From Paracoccaceae bacterium (GTDB taxonomy: Bacteria > Pseudomonadota > Alphaproteobacteria > Rhodobacterales > Rhodobacteraceae), in the NCBI GenBank assembly GCA_022822495.1, contig JAJEBQ010000056.1, forward strand, positions 1 through 64,000: DNA of 64,000 bases, in the 5' to 3' direction. Numbering within the stretch: position 1 is the stretch's first letter; each line of letters starts with the position of its first letter. Below are positions 56,314-64,000 of this stretch, in pieces. The translations under genes were made by a program, and so were the position numbers. Under the pieces are notes generated by a model. It saw only the letters and a program-made list of their open reading frames with translations. It did no database searches and had not been told where the DNA came from.

Positions 56314-58536
56314 TCAAGAAAATACATTTTTTTGGGGAAAGCCATGAGGTGGCTTTAATCCTTTTCCACCTCGCTTGCCGATCCATTTTGCAACTTCTTT
56401 GGCCTGTCGGACTTGTCCTTTTGGAGTTTGCCAGAACAATCCTTCTTCCAAAGCAAAAGATTTCATGTCTGATAAACGGGATTTCAACACATTCTGGAGG
56501 CGAACACCCGTCCCTTTCGCTTGTACCGGAACCTCAGAAAGAGGGATTACCAACATTTTTCTGTTTTCACCCACAAGGGCAAGATGGTCACCTACTACAG
56601 GTACACAGGCTTTTCCGACATCACCTTTTTTGAGATTCAAAATCTGCTTTCCATTTCTTGTTTGGGCAAGAACCTCTCCTTCTTCAACGATGAAGCCATT
56701 ACCCTTTTCAGAAACCACCACCAATTGTCTTTCTGGATCATGGAACAGTAGGGCCAGGATTTCAACTTCATTGGGAAGATCTATCATCAAACGAATTGGT
56801 TCCCCCAATCCCCTTCCTCCCGGTATTGAGGATGCCGGCAGGGAATAAAATCTACCGTTGGAACCAAAAATGATTAATTTATCCGTGGATTGTCCATGAC
56901 GGGCAAATTTGAGTGAATCACCGTCTCGAAACTTGAAATCCTGGTCAAAGGGTACATGCCCCCGAAAAAGCCTGATCCACCCAAGTTCAGAGCAAATAAC
57001 GGTTACAGGTTCACTCTCAATGACATCTTCCAAATCAAAATCACCTGCGTCGGTCAGGTCAGAAAATGCAGTTCTCCTCTGACAAGCCGGGTTTTTGGCA
57101 AATACGGCTTTGATTGCTTTCAACTCATCACTGATTTTGTTTTTTTGTAATTCCTCGCTACCAATGAGATCATCCAATTCACACCTTTCCTTGGTGAGAC
57201 TAATCTGCTCATTTTTCAACTCCATTTCCTCAAGTTTCCTCAAGCTTCTCAAGCGCATATTCAAAATGGCTTCGGCTTGCACATCAAGCAGCTCAAATTC
57301 TTCTATCAATGTGTCCTTTGGAGAATTTTCATATCGAATGATTTCAATCACCCTATCCAGATTCATAAAGGCTACTATGTATCCTTCTAACAAAGTCAAA
57401 CGATGGTCAATTTTATTAATTCTGAAATGGGCGCGTCGTTTGAGAATTACCAATCGGTGGTTTAGGAAAGCTTTCAAAATTTCCCAGGGGGTGCAAACCT
57501 TGGGGCGTTGACCATCAATCAGGACATTTAAATTCATGGAAAATCGGGATTCCATTTCAGTCAACTTGAATATCGCTTCCATGAGGGTTTCTGGTTCAAT
57601 TTTACGGATTTTGGGTTCCAGAACTATTCGTATCGTTTCGGTTGATTCATCCCTGACATCAGCGAGTAATTGTGTTTTTTTATTTTGAACCAGTTTGGCC
57701 AAGCTCTCAATGAGTTTTGACTTTTGAACCTGGTAAGGAATCTCGGTAACGACTATCTGCCATTGATTGCGCCCCAGATTTTCGACCTCCCATCTTGCTC
57801 TAACTCTAATTTGTCCTTTACCTGACAAATAGGCCTTTTCAATTTGATCCCTGGTACTTACGATGATTCCTCCAGTCGGGAAATCGGGGCCAGGCAATTT
57901 GGACATCCGTGTTGTTATAGGTGGGTCTGGATAGCGAATTAAATGAATACAAGTGTCACAGAGCTCAATTATGTTATGTGGGGGTATATTGGCAGCCATA
58001 CCAACCGCAATCCCAGTTGAACCATTGGCAAGTAAATTTGGAAATGAAGACGGTAACAGAATAGGTTCTTCAAGTGTATCATCGTAATTTGGACGAAAAT
58101 CGACAGAATCCTCATTCAATCCTTCAAGCAGACTTTCTGCGAAGGTCGTCAATCTTGCTTCGGTATATCTTGATGAAGCAGGTTTGTCTCCATCAATATT
58201 TCCAAAATTACCTTGTCCGTCAATCAAAGGATAACGGAGGTTGAACTCCTGAGCCATTCTTGCCAAAGCGTCATAAATGGCTTGTTCACCGTGGGGATGA
58301 TAGTTGCCCATAACATCCCCGGAAATCTTGGCAGATTTTCGGAATCCACTGGTTGGGCTCAATTTGAGTTCTTTCATGGCATATAGAATTCTTCTTTGAA
58401 CTGGTTTTAGACCATCTCGTGCATCAGGTAATGCTCTGTGCATGATTGTCGAAAGAGCGTATTGTAGGTATCTTTCACTGATAGCCTTGCTCAGAGGGAT
58501 ATCTTGGGAGAAATGATCAAAAAGGTCTTTTGCCAT
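56314..58536 (-). CDS. parC: DNA topoisomerase IV subunit A
   Basis: 740 aa, ParC length. Catalytic Tyr124 in ASSRYTEARL; the WHD region reads LPDARDGLKPVQRRILYAM, GNYHPHGEQAIYDALARMAQ and DGQGNFGNIDGD. At the position of E. coli ParC Ser80, a common quinolone-resistance site, this protein has Gln85 in HGEQAIY. C-terminal blades follow from about residue 490. It decatenates daughter chromosomes with ParE, which is not in this window. GyrA is the alternative but its length and motifs fit less well. Confidence 0.93.
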   Translation of the reverse strand: MAKDLFDHFSQDIPLSKAISERYLQYALSTIMHRALPDARDGLKPVQRRILYAMKELKLSPTSGFRKSAKISGDVMGNYHPHGEQAIYDALARMAQEFNLRYPLIDGQGNFGNIDGDKPASSRYTEARLTTFAESLLEGLNEDSVDFRPNYDDTLEEPILLPSSFPNLLANGSTGIAVGMAANIPPHNIIELCDTCIHLIRYPDPPITTRMSKLPGPDFPTGGIIVSTRDQIEKAYLSGKGQIRVRARWEVENLGRNQWQIVVTEIPYQVQKSKLIESLAKLVQNKKTQLLADVRDESTETIRIVLEPKIRKIEPETLMEAIFKLTEMESRFSMNLNVLIDGQRPKVCTPWEILKAFLNHRLVILKRRAHFRINKIDHRLTLLEGYIVAFMNLDRVIEIIRYENSPKDTLIEEFELLDVQAEAILNMRLRSLRKLEEMELKNEQISLTKERCELDDLIGSEELQKNKISDELKAIKAVFAKNPACQRRTAFSDLTDAGDFDLEDVIESEPVTVICSELGWIRLFRGHVPFDQDFKFRDGDSLKFARHGQSTDKLIIFGSNGRFYSLPASSIPGGRGLGEPIRLMIDLPNEVEILALLFHDPERQLVVVSEKGNGFIVEEGEVLAQTRNGKQILNLKKGDVGKACVPVVGDHLALVGENRKMLVIPLSEVPVQAKGTGVRLQNVLKSRLSDMKSFALEEGLFWQTPKGQVRQAKEVAKWIGKRGGKGLKPPHGFPQKNVFS

Positions 58537-58845
58537 TAAAATTGAGATTCCATAGGGTAAAATGAATTAATATAAGCCATTATTACTATATTAAATTTTG
58601 CTTAAACTAATTGAAGTAATTTATGATTCCATGAAGAAATCAGCCTTCACTGCATTTTAGTGTTGATAACTTAGCCAACAAATTTTGATTAGTAGTTTGC
58701 TTGGAATGATTACCCTATAAACAAGTCTAAAATCAATTATGGCTGGGGTTCCAAAATCAGCAAACCAGTTTTCGCTATAATGCAAATTTTGCCGTTTTTT
58801 GCAATTCCTGATTGATGATTCGAAAAAAGCAATTCAAAAACAACA
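58537..58845. other. Gap between parC and the accessory block
   Basis: No gene is seen in this AT-rich stretch. It includes the parC promoter (read leftward from 58537). No terminator-like hairpin with a T-tract is evident. Confidence 0.5.
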
Positions 58846-59007
58846 TTATATGGTTTGCCAGCCATAGTCGGCATCGTACAGTTCCTGGAGGTCCATGGAA
58901 AAACCTTTCATCTTTTTAAAATTAGCCGGATAAACCCGGACCATGAAAATAATCCGGTTTCGGGTGAAGTGCTCATTCAACAAGGATAAACCTGTCCTAC
59001 GGAACAT
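58846..59007 (-). CDS. Small ORF downstream of the CoiA-like gene
   Basis: 53 codons from ATG 59007 with MFRRTGLSLLNEHFTRNRII, and VYPANFKKMKGFSMDLQELY later. Residue use looks protein-like, but there is no strong ribosome site and no family. It ends TAA at 58846-58848. If real, it is the last gene of the minus-strand accessory set. It may equally be a gene remnant. Confidence 0.3.
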   Translation of the reverse strand: MFRRTGLSLLNEHFTRNRIIFMVRVYPANFKKMKGFSMDLQELYDADYGWQTI

Positions 59008-59067
59008 GCCACAGGTAATTGATGGGTATACACAAAAACCAGATTTCAGGACAATTCCGGGGTCGCA

Positions 59068-60069
59068 TCAAAACTCCTGCCCGCGGTATTTTCCTAATTT
59101 GGACACCGACTTGATCGGTGTACAATTGGTATATACGATACAGGAGTCCTTCCTGCCGGTCAATTCGCCATGCAGGTCTTCATCACCCTGACCGAAATGG
59201 GCAACATGGTGTTCACAGTAAACGCAGTCGATGATCCTTATCTGGTGCCGTCCGTGGTAGACATTGAGGGGGCAGTGGTCCACCACATCCCAACCGATGC
59301 CACCATACGGCCACCTTACCTCCAATTTGCTCCTGGCATCCTTGACTCGCCTGAAAAATTCCCGTTTCCGCCCTTCTCTCCGCATGACATCTTTCCTCTC
59401 GCCCTTTGGGCATGACAGCCATCGGCGGGGCGCAGGTTTCGGTCCATCACCAACGACAAGGCCCTCGAGTTCCGGTAAGCTGATATCACGTGGGGTTTTC
59501 GAAAGATCAATCTCAATGCATGGCTGTTTTCTCCGGCGGATTTCCTTTCTCTTTTCTACATCCGTTTCGTGGGAAACCCTGATCTCCACCAAGAGCTGAC
59601 GTCTCTCCCTTTCAAGAATGATATCTGGACGAATTCCCTGCAGCGATTCCTCTACCAGGATATCATCGGCGGAAATTTCAATGGCTTCAAACAATGCCTC
59701 ACTGGCTTCATTGCAAAGATCCGTATGCATTGGGTTGCACAAAATGGAGCTGGCGAGGTATTCCTTGTCCGGTTCGTCTTCCTGCCCATATTCCCTGTCA
59801 TGGAAAGCCGGCAGGACAATTTTTTTTCTGTCTCTGAGAATCTGCTTGGCAGCAAGATGGATATGGGTCTCTCCCATGTTATTGCAGTCGCTCTGGACAT
59901 CATGGGCGAAATGCCAGGCCCGAATTTCTCCCTGCCTCGCTACCAGCGGGTGACCACAGGCTGCACAGACACAACCACACTTCCTGCCACGTTCTACTTC
60001 ATTGATGCCGACACACTGTCCATCCCTTACTCCAATGCGTACATGTTTGTCTGATTGGGAAACCATCAC
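59068..60069 (-). CDS. CoiA-like competence/nuclease protein
   Basis: 333 aa from ATG 60069. The N-terminal part has a small zinc-ribbon-like CGCVCAACGHPLVARQGE and HFAHDVQSDC, which match the CoiA family start. A PD-(D/E)xK-type core follows: EESLQGIRPDIILERERRQ then LLVEIRVSHETD (Asp, Glu and a basic residue). A later CPKGERK and DCVYCEHH give more Cys/His pairs. In Gram-positives CoiA takes part in DNA processing in competence; here it is more likely an accessory nuclease. Its ATGA overlap with the gene before it means one operon. Confidence 0.7.
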   Translation of the reverse strand: MMVSQSDKHVRIGVRDGQCVGINEVERGRKCGCVCAACGHPLVARQGEIRAWHFAHDVQSDCNNMGETHIHLAAKQILRDRKKIVLPAFHDREYGQEDEPDKEYLASSILCNPMHTDLCNEASEALFEAIEISADDILVEESLQGIRPDIILERERRQLLVEIRVSHETDVEKRKEIRRRKQPCIEIDLSKTPRDISLPELEGLVVGDGPKPAPRRWLSCPKGERKDVMRREGRKREFFRRVKDARSKLEVRWPYGGIGWDVVDHCPLNVYHGRHQIRIIDCVYCEHHVAHFGQGDEDLHGELTGRKDSCIVYTNCTPIKSVSKLGKYRGQEF

Positions 60070-60380
60070 TCTTGACCTTTCTGCCCTGAACTTGTACAGA
60101 ATATAACGGTCAGGATGTTGCAGGGCAAGACAAAAACACAGGGTGCTAGCGAATCCTGGAGGAGGCCGTTGATATTCGACCTAGGCAGGTTTTCCGGATC
60201 CCAAAAGTGAATAGGTTTACTGCCGCTTCCCGGGTATTTGGGAATGCACCGGATGAATTCCCCATCCTCCTGCTTCACGACAAAATAGATATACCTTTTT
60301 GTATAAGCATGGAACGGACGACCCCTAGACCTTCCAGTAGCAGGGTAGAACACCCTGTCCAGTTCGGCCTCATAAGTCAT
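60066..60380 (-). CDS. Unrecognised protein in the CoiA-like operon
   Basis: 104 aa from ATG 60380, which overlaps the stop of the preceding gene (TCATGA). It begins MTYEAELDRVFYPATGRSRG and is rich in Tyr, Arg and Pro (RYIYFVVKQEDGEFIRCIPK, GSGSKPIHFWDPENLPR). It has no domain I recognise. The stop overlaps the CoiA-like start (ATGA), so the two are translated together. A function tied to the nuclease is inferred from that coupling only. Confidence 0.5.
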   Translation of the reverse strand: MTYEAELDRVFYPATGRSRGRPFHAYTKRYIYFVVKQEDGEFIRCIPKYPGSGSKPIHFWDPENLPRSNINGLLQDSLAPCVFVLPCNILTVIFCTSSGQKGQE

Positions 60381-60630
60381 GAGGGGCCCGTTGTCCTTGG
60401 GAAAACCACCCCGTCCAGCTTCTCGCTATTCTTCTTCAGCAGGGGTTCAAGCAGCGTGCGCCATGTATGGCCCCGGTTTCATCAGGCATTGATCGTTTAT
60501 ATGCGGCCAGCAGCTCCTTGACTTCCCCCGGTATTTCCATCCCGTTGTTGCGCAGGAGATTGAAGGTACGGGTCGTCAGCTTGCACTCTCCGATACGAAC
60601 GTATTTCCAATTGATTGGTCCTGCTGTCAT
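60377..60630 (-). pseudogene. Unrecognised protein with an apparent frameshift
   Basis: It begins MTAGPINWKYVRIGECKLTT from ATG 60630 and reads on as RTFNLLRNNGMEIPGEVKEL. After about PDETGA the frame must change at a run of four G's near 60470. The other frame then reads HTWRTLLEPLLKKNSEKLDG and VVFPRTTGPLS to a TGA at 60377-60379, which overlaps the next ATG. The ATGA junction indicates a real gene of about 83 residues whose frame is broken here, or a sequencing indel. The family is not known to me. Confidence 0.5.
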
Positions 60631-60689
60631 TTTCTCCCTCCTTGTCGATGGGGTTCAACAAGACTGCCGGTCTTACGGTCTATTCCAAC

Positions 60690-60863
60690 CTAACCCAGTA
60701 CGCCGATGATGATTATGACCGCCGCTACCACAACTCCAATTATCCACTTGGTTTGGGCATCGTTTCGTTTGGCGGCATCCGTATTGATCCGTTCAATATC
60801 AGTCCGCATGGCGTTTTGATCTGATCGAATTTCCTTCAGGGTTGCATCAACATTGGCTTCCAT
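60690..60863 (-). CDS. Short coiled-coil membrane protein (too short for a typical ORF caller)
   Basis: 57 codons from ATG 60863, ending TAG 60690-60692. It reads MEANVDATLKEIRSDQNAMR, TDIERINTDAAKRNDAQTK, then the helix WIIGVVVAAVIIIIGVLG. The frame is open to about 60918 upstream (VEKRIELLKKDFKL) and then hits a TAA, so the N-terminal heptads may belong to a longer original. It is a coiled-coil followed by a single membrane anchor, similar in layout to CCDC90/Bdr-like or holin-associated peptides, but no family is sure. Confidence 0.5.
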   Translation of the reverse strand: MEANVDATLKEIRSDQNAMRTDIERINTDAAKRNDAQTKWIIGVVVAAVIIIIGVLG

Positions 60864-60925
60864 GAGTTTAAAATCCTTCTTCAGAAGTTCTATTCGCTTT
60901 TCAACTTCACCAAGCCTTTACCTAT

Positions 60926-61186
60926 TCACCTAGAGTGCTTCCGATAAATATTTTTACGATGCCCAACAGCCGTAATTTCTACTTTGTCATCTGTAAAATT
61001 GTAGATGACGCGGTAATTTCCCACCCTAGCAGAGTAATCTGTATTGCCTTTTAACTTCTTTCCTCGATCTGGCGTTTCACATAACTTCTCCATCTCTTGA
61101 ATAAGTTTTTTGGTATCTGATTGATTGGTTTTTAAAAGTCTCTTCAATTGTTTTTCGGCAGTCGAAGTGAAATCAAGATTGCGCAT
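60926..61186 (-). CDS. RelE/ParE-family toxin
   Basis: 86 aa. The fold is read from MRNLDFTSTAEKQLKRLLKT, then LKGNTDYSARVGNYRVIYNFTDDKVEITAVGHRKNIYRK, which has the Arg-rich strand pair typical of RelE-type ribonuclease or ParE-type gyrase toxins. The antitoxin gene upstream overlaps it by 14 bases. The type II class is clear; whether it cuts mRNA or acts on gyrase is not. Confidence 0.85.
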   Translation of the reverse strand: MRNLDFTSTAEKQLKRLLKTNQSDTKKLIQEMEKLCETPDRGKKLKGNTDYSARVGNYRVIYNFTDDKVEITAVGHRKNIYRKHSR

Positions 61187-61430
61187 TCTTAATGAGTGCT
61201 ACCAGTTCCCTAGATTTTTCCACACCAATAAAACCCTTTTTCCTGGCGTCCTCGGACATTTTGCCCCAATACCGATCTTCTTCTTCGGTATCTCTCCGGA
61301 TACAAGACTCCAAGGCTTCAGCCACATAAGTCTTCACGCTCTTGCCACTGGCCTGGGCTATCTCTTTCAATTCCTCGTGTAAATCAGGCAAAAGATCAAT
61401 TGATAACTTGGTCGATGTTTTGGTTCCCAT
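61173..61430 (-). CDS. Ribbon-helix-helix antitoxin
   Basis: 85 aa. The N-terminal MGTKTSTKLSIDLLPDLHEELKEIAQASGKSVKTYVAEALE fits an RHH DNA-binding domain (beta strand followed by two helices). The acidic C-terminal region should wrap the toxin. It overlaps the RelE/ParE-type gene by 14 bases, the usual antitoxin-then-toxin order. It is expected to repress its own promoter. The AT-rich stretch just upstream contains TATAAGATAACATATA, a candidate operator that I could not confirm. Confidence 0.85.
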   Translation of the reverse strand: MGTKTSTKLSIDLLPDLHEELKEIAQASGKSVKTYVAEALESCIRRDTEEEDRYWGKMSEDARKKGFIGVEKSRELVALIKNAQS

Positions 61431-61946
61431 GATACGCGATCCCTATCAAAGAAGAATATAAGATAACATATAAGCACAACACACTGTCTTTGTCAACTAG
61501 CACCCCACTCTGCAGTCATTGAAAACAGAAAGGGATTGCTGGGCAATTCTGCCTGCACCTCATCAACCAGCCGTCCCCGAGTGGCCTCACGACTAGGTCG
61601 TTTGATCTCCTACCGCTGAACAGTCTCTTTAGTCAGGACTGTAAATTGGAAAAAAAAGTCAACCGAAGATCAGTTTCTTAAAGTAGCAAGGATTGAAATT
61701 TTACAAGAAGAGTTGATATACTCCACTAAATTACTCCACAGCGTCCTGATTAAAAGGGGCTATCGGACTGTGTACGAGGATGGCGAAGAGCGTCTTACCG
61801 GTCAAGTCGGTTTTATGCGTGTTGTATACTTTAAGCATTTTCCTGTAATCAGGGAGTACTTTCTGGTGACTATTAAGATTGCGACCTCTAAATTTTGCGT
61901 AACTTTCATCCTTGTTGATAATTCTTGACGCTTCAAAAAAGTATTT
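61431..61946. other. Gap between the toxin-antitoxin pair and the IS66 element
   Basis: No intact gene. On the minus strand the frame EASRIINKDESYAKFRGRN and HQKVLPDYRKMLKVYNTHKT runs open for about 65 codons up to the IS66 left end, as a gene cut by the insertion would. I cannot name it. The rest shows only short unconvincing frames. Confidence 0.35.
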
Positions 61947-62087
61947 GTAACTATTCAGCGCCCCTTTTATGAAGTTGTCTTTTAGGCAGGAATGCCTCCC
62001 GATGCAATGGCCTTATTGATGCCAATGTCTCACGTGGTGATGGTCGCTCGTTACCGGCTTGCGATGGCCTGGCACTCCGAAAGGGTT

Positions 62088-63435
62088 CTATCCAGGTGCC
62101 TGAACGGGAATATCCACCTCAAGCCTGTCGACAAGATCCTCCCGTGACGTGCGAAGTGTTTCCGGCATGTTCCAACCCTGCTTGCGGGCGGTCGCAAGAA
62201 CCGTCCGGATGAGGGTACGGTTGAGGGCTCCCTGTCTGTTGCGGAAACGCCCCGATATCTTCTGCTGAACCTTTCCCATCCGAACCGCCAATTCGGCCAT
62301 GTTGTTCGTGGCGGGCACCTGCGGGTTGCAGGTGTTATTTCTCACAATAAATCGTCACGTAACCCCGGTTTTTTATCAAATTAATTCAGCGCCGATTTAC
62401 TGATAGATTGAATTAATTTGAGAATCGTCCTCTTTCCTTTCCAAGTAGTCCCTTTTTCCAAGTAGCAAAGTCCCCGAATTCGAGATCACACCCTTGTCGA
62501 TCAGATAATCGGTAAGGCGACGGGCCGTTAAGGCAAGCCTGTCTTCCATTTGACAGCTACCGACCTCGGGGCAGGTGGTGGCAAGTTTCCCTAACAGGTC
62601 GGCATCGCAAAGGAGGACGTCCAGCAATCATGGACGACAACACCCAGGGCTGCAAGCATCACATCGCCACGACCCTTGCCAATCCACAGATACGTCAGAA
62701 GATGGGTACACGCAACATGCAGCCAGTGCAACCGGCCCTCGATCCTCAACCCGGTCTCGTCCATGTGCTTGACCCGGGCCTTAACAACACCTGCCCTGAT
62801 CGTGTCCACGAGACCACCGTAGGCACGGGCCCGACGGGACACCATGTTCACAACCGTTCCTGGCGACACCTTCACACCGAAAAGATCCCTTAAGGACTCA
62901 ACCAGACGCTTCACCGGAAGGAGTTGATGGGTATTGAGATAAAGAACCAGTCCCGTCAGATGGGGACCATACGGCACCGGAGATCCGACACCCTCTGGAA
63001 AGGAGGCTTTGGTGTCCCCGTTACACTGCGAGCAAATGCCGACACAAGCACGATGATCCACAACACGCAAGGGCAACGGTTCCGGTAGGTCCTGCACCTG
63101 GCGTGTCTCAAACCCGACCGACATCCCTTCATCCAGGGTGTGGCCACAATGGGCACAGGCAGGGGGGCCTCAACATGGTCGGGATTCTCCGAACGGAGCA
63201 GCGTTGTCCCCTTGCGTCCCTTCTGTCCACCGGGCTTGCGTCCCTTCACAGGGGTGCGTTTCGGTGCCCGGGGGTTCCTTAATCTGTCACTTGACGGAGG
63301 CTTGCTGCTGTTGGTGCTGTTCAAGCCAAGACGACGTTCCAATTCGGAGATCAACACCGCTTGCCTCGCTACGGTGTTCTCCAATTCCCGTATCCGTGCA
63401 TCCGTGACCGCAAGGGCTTCAACCAAAGCCTGCAC
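62088..63435 (-). pseudogene. IS66-family transposase TnpC, broken
   Basis: It starts ATG 63435: MQALVEALAVTDARIRELEN (coiled coil), then LGLNSTNSSKPPSSDRLRNP (the SSxSSKPPSSD motif). A frameshift near 63130 continues to TGLVLYLNTHQLLPVKRLVE and RVKHMDETGLRIEGRLHWLH (the catalytic Asp/Glu region). After about 62600 the frame breaks again. The C-terminus is a separate piece, VPATNNMAELAVRMGKVQQK, ending 62088. A short element (62332-62460) lies between. The transposase is not functional. Confidence 0.85.
62332..62460 (-). repeat. Short inverted-end element, copy 3
   Basis: It starts GTGTTATTTCTCACAATAAA at 62332 and its sequence to about 62455 is, on the minus strand, about 90% identical by eye to 35466-35586, with the same TTGGAAAGGAAAGAGG block and the same GAATTAATTTGATAAAAAAC stretch. 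It splits the transposase C-terminus from the rest. The far end cannot be defined: no second inverted end is visible. Confidence 0.6.
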
Positions 63436-63675
63436 ATCCGTCGTAGGAAAAAAAGGAAAACGTAACTATCTGTCTGTATCAAAAACCACTGCTAACGAAT
63501 TGTTGGCCTCAAGGGCATGTGTTGGACGTGCGGACTATGCCGTCTTTTCATGGCCAACACGTGGGCTCGACTTTCAGAATGTCAACAGGAACAATCCAAT
63601 CCTTCAGATTATTGAAAATATTGGGTACCTGAATAGTTACCAAAAGATTTCCTTGGAATCGCAGGGATAAGAAGG

Positions 63676-63849
63676 ATGCAAAACAGGGTAGATCCATATG
63701 TGGTGGCTTTAGCTAAAAGCGAAACTTCATTGATAAACGAATGCATAGTTGTATGCAAAGAAACAATGATCAGTCGTCCAAACCGCAACCCCCCTGTGGC
63801 ATGTAAACATTTGGGGATTACATACTTGAATATACATAATTCTCTCTGA
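63676..63849 (+). pseudogene. C-terminal fragment of a DUF4411-like PIN protein
   Basis: 57 codons from ATG 63676: MQNRVDPYVVALAKSETSLI, then NPPVACKHLGITYLNIHNSL. The pattern 'DPYVVALAK ... VCKHFGI.YLN' is typical of the C-terminus of DUF4411 PIN-like nucleases, often partnered with ImmA/IrrE or XRE genes. The N-terminal two thirds with the first acidic residues are missing. It lies 35 bases beyond the IS66 right end, so truncation by the insertion is likely. Confidence 0.55.
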
Positions 63850-63889
63850 TCCCCTTTACATCGTTATTCACACGATCCCTCCAAATAAA

Positions 63890-63921
63890 AAGGGCGGTCT
63901 TGATACCACCCTTTTTTATTT
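63890..63921. terminator. Terminator-like hairpin
   Basis: AAGGGCGGT (63889-63899 region) pairs with ACCACCCTT (63904-63912) with one C-A mismatch and a short loop, followed by TTTTTATTTTT on the plus strand. On the minus strand the flanking A-tract (AAATAAAA) supplies T's too, so it may work both ways. It would end the truncated PIN-like gene. Confidence 0.7.
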
Positions 63922-64000
63922 TTCGGTTGGGTATTTAGTTGGATTTTCTCCACAACTTCTACATTTATTTGAAGGATGGTCCATTTTTGGATGGGGGATT

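Larger units (their letters stand above)
61947..63640. mobile_element. IS66-type insertion element, decayed
   Basis: The left end is GTAACTATTCAG at 61947-61958 and its perfect inverted copy CTGAATAGTTAC is at 63629-63640, giving a 1694-bp element. The transposase lies between them in the minus direction. No direct target repeat is seen at the flanks, so the ends may have been altered. The outer 200 bases on the right carry a plausible frame (SKTTANELLASRACVGRADY) that I do not recognise. Confidence 0.6.

Noticed and set aside
1-64000. CRISPR arrays
   Set aside because: No regularly spaced direct repeats of 24-40 bases were seen by eye on either strand, and no cas genes are present.

Overview
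The window reads as a chromosomal segment of an AT-rich alphaproteobacterium, probably free-living or marine. The lineage call is an inference from several things: the petA-petB-petC layout, the DUF1285, DUF1826, DUF2783 and COG4391-type small proteins, a dctPQM TRAP system, a homogentisate cluster of alphaproteobacterial style, and an alphaproteobacterial-type ParC. No rRNA is present to confirm it. TTG is used often as a start codon (petA, mtaB, fahA, rnhB, the D-aminoacylase and the DUF1826 gene).

Region 1 (1-34.5 kb) is gene-dense and mostly intact core genome. It holds a phasin-like gene end, a degenerate 5'-nucleotidase homologue, a PfkB sugar/adenosine kinase, a HIT protein, a hydrolase-OsmC fusion, polA and an HNH nuclease. 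A TRAP transporter is followed by three amidohydrolase/PLP/deacylase genes that look like an N-acyl-D-amino-acid uptake and breakdown cluster. Next come tRNA-Lys, dapF-mtaB, a GST, the bc1 complex (petABC), a DnaQ-CBS-nucleotidyltransferase fusion, a glycine-amidinotransferase-like gene divergent from a Rieske ferredoxin, aroC, an EamA exporter, HU, the purine salvage pair amn-ade and an HD-domain protein.

Region 2 (34.6-44.7 kb) is an insertion-scarred zone. It has several decayed IS5-type transposase copies, a recurrent short element with inverted ends, a broken chaC, and a broken two-gene cassette that includes a retropepsin-like protease. Intact nfeD-SPFH, thiolase, maiA and marR genes sit among them.

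Region 3 (44.7-58.5 kb) is again mostly intact. A zinc-homeostasis locus (zur-DUF1826 divergent from a CobW GTPase) shares a near-perfect Zur box. The homogentisate/tyrosine catabolic operon follows (hmgA, MBL hydrolase, fahA, second MBL hydrolase, FAD monooxygenase, DUF2783) and runs into rnhB. Then come tRNA-Trp, a cytochrome c, an ISAs1 fragment, a methyltransferase and parC. maiA and marR, which belong functionally with hmgA-fahA, lie about 6 kb away across the insertion-scarred zone.

Region 4 (58.8-64 kb) is an accessory block. It holds a co-directional minus-strand set (RHH antitoxin, RelE toxin, a coiled-coil membrane peptide, two unrecognised proteins with an ATGA junction, a CoiA-like nuclease and a small ORF), followed by a broken IS66-type element and a PIN-like gene remnant. 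The unrecognised genes next to the CoiA-like nuclease are the best candidates here for an undescribed system. At least one of them carries an apparent frameshift.
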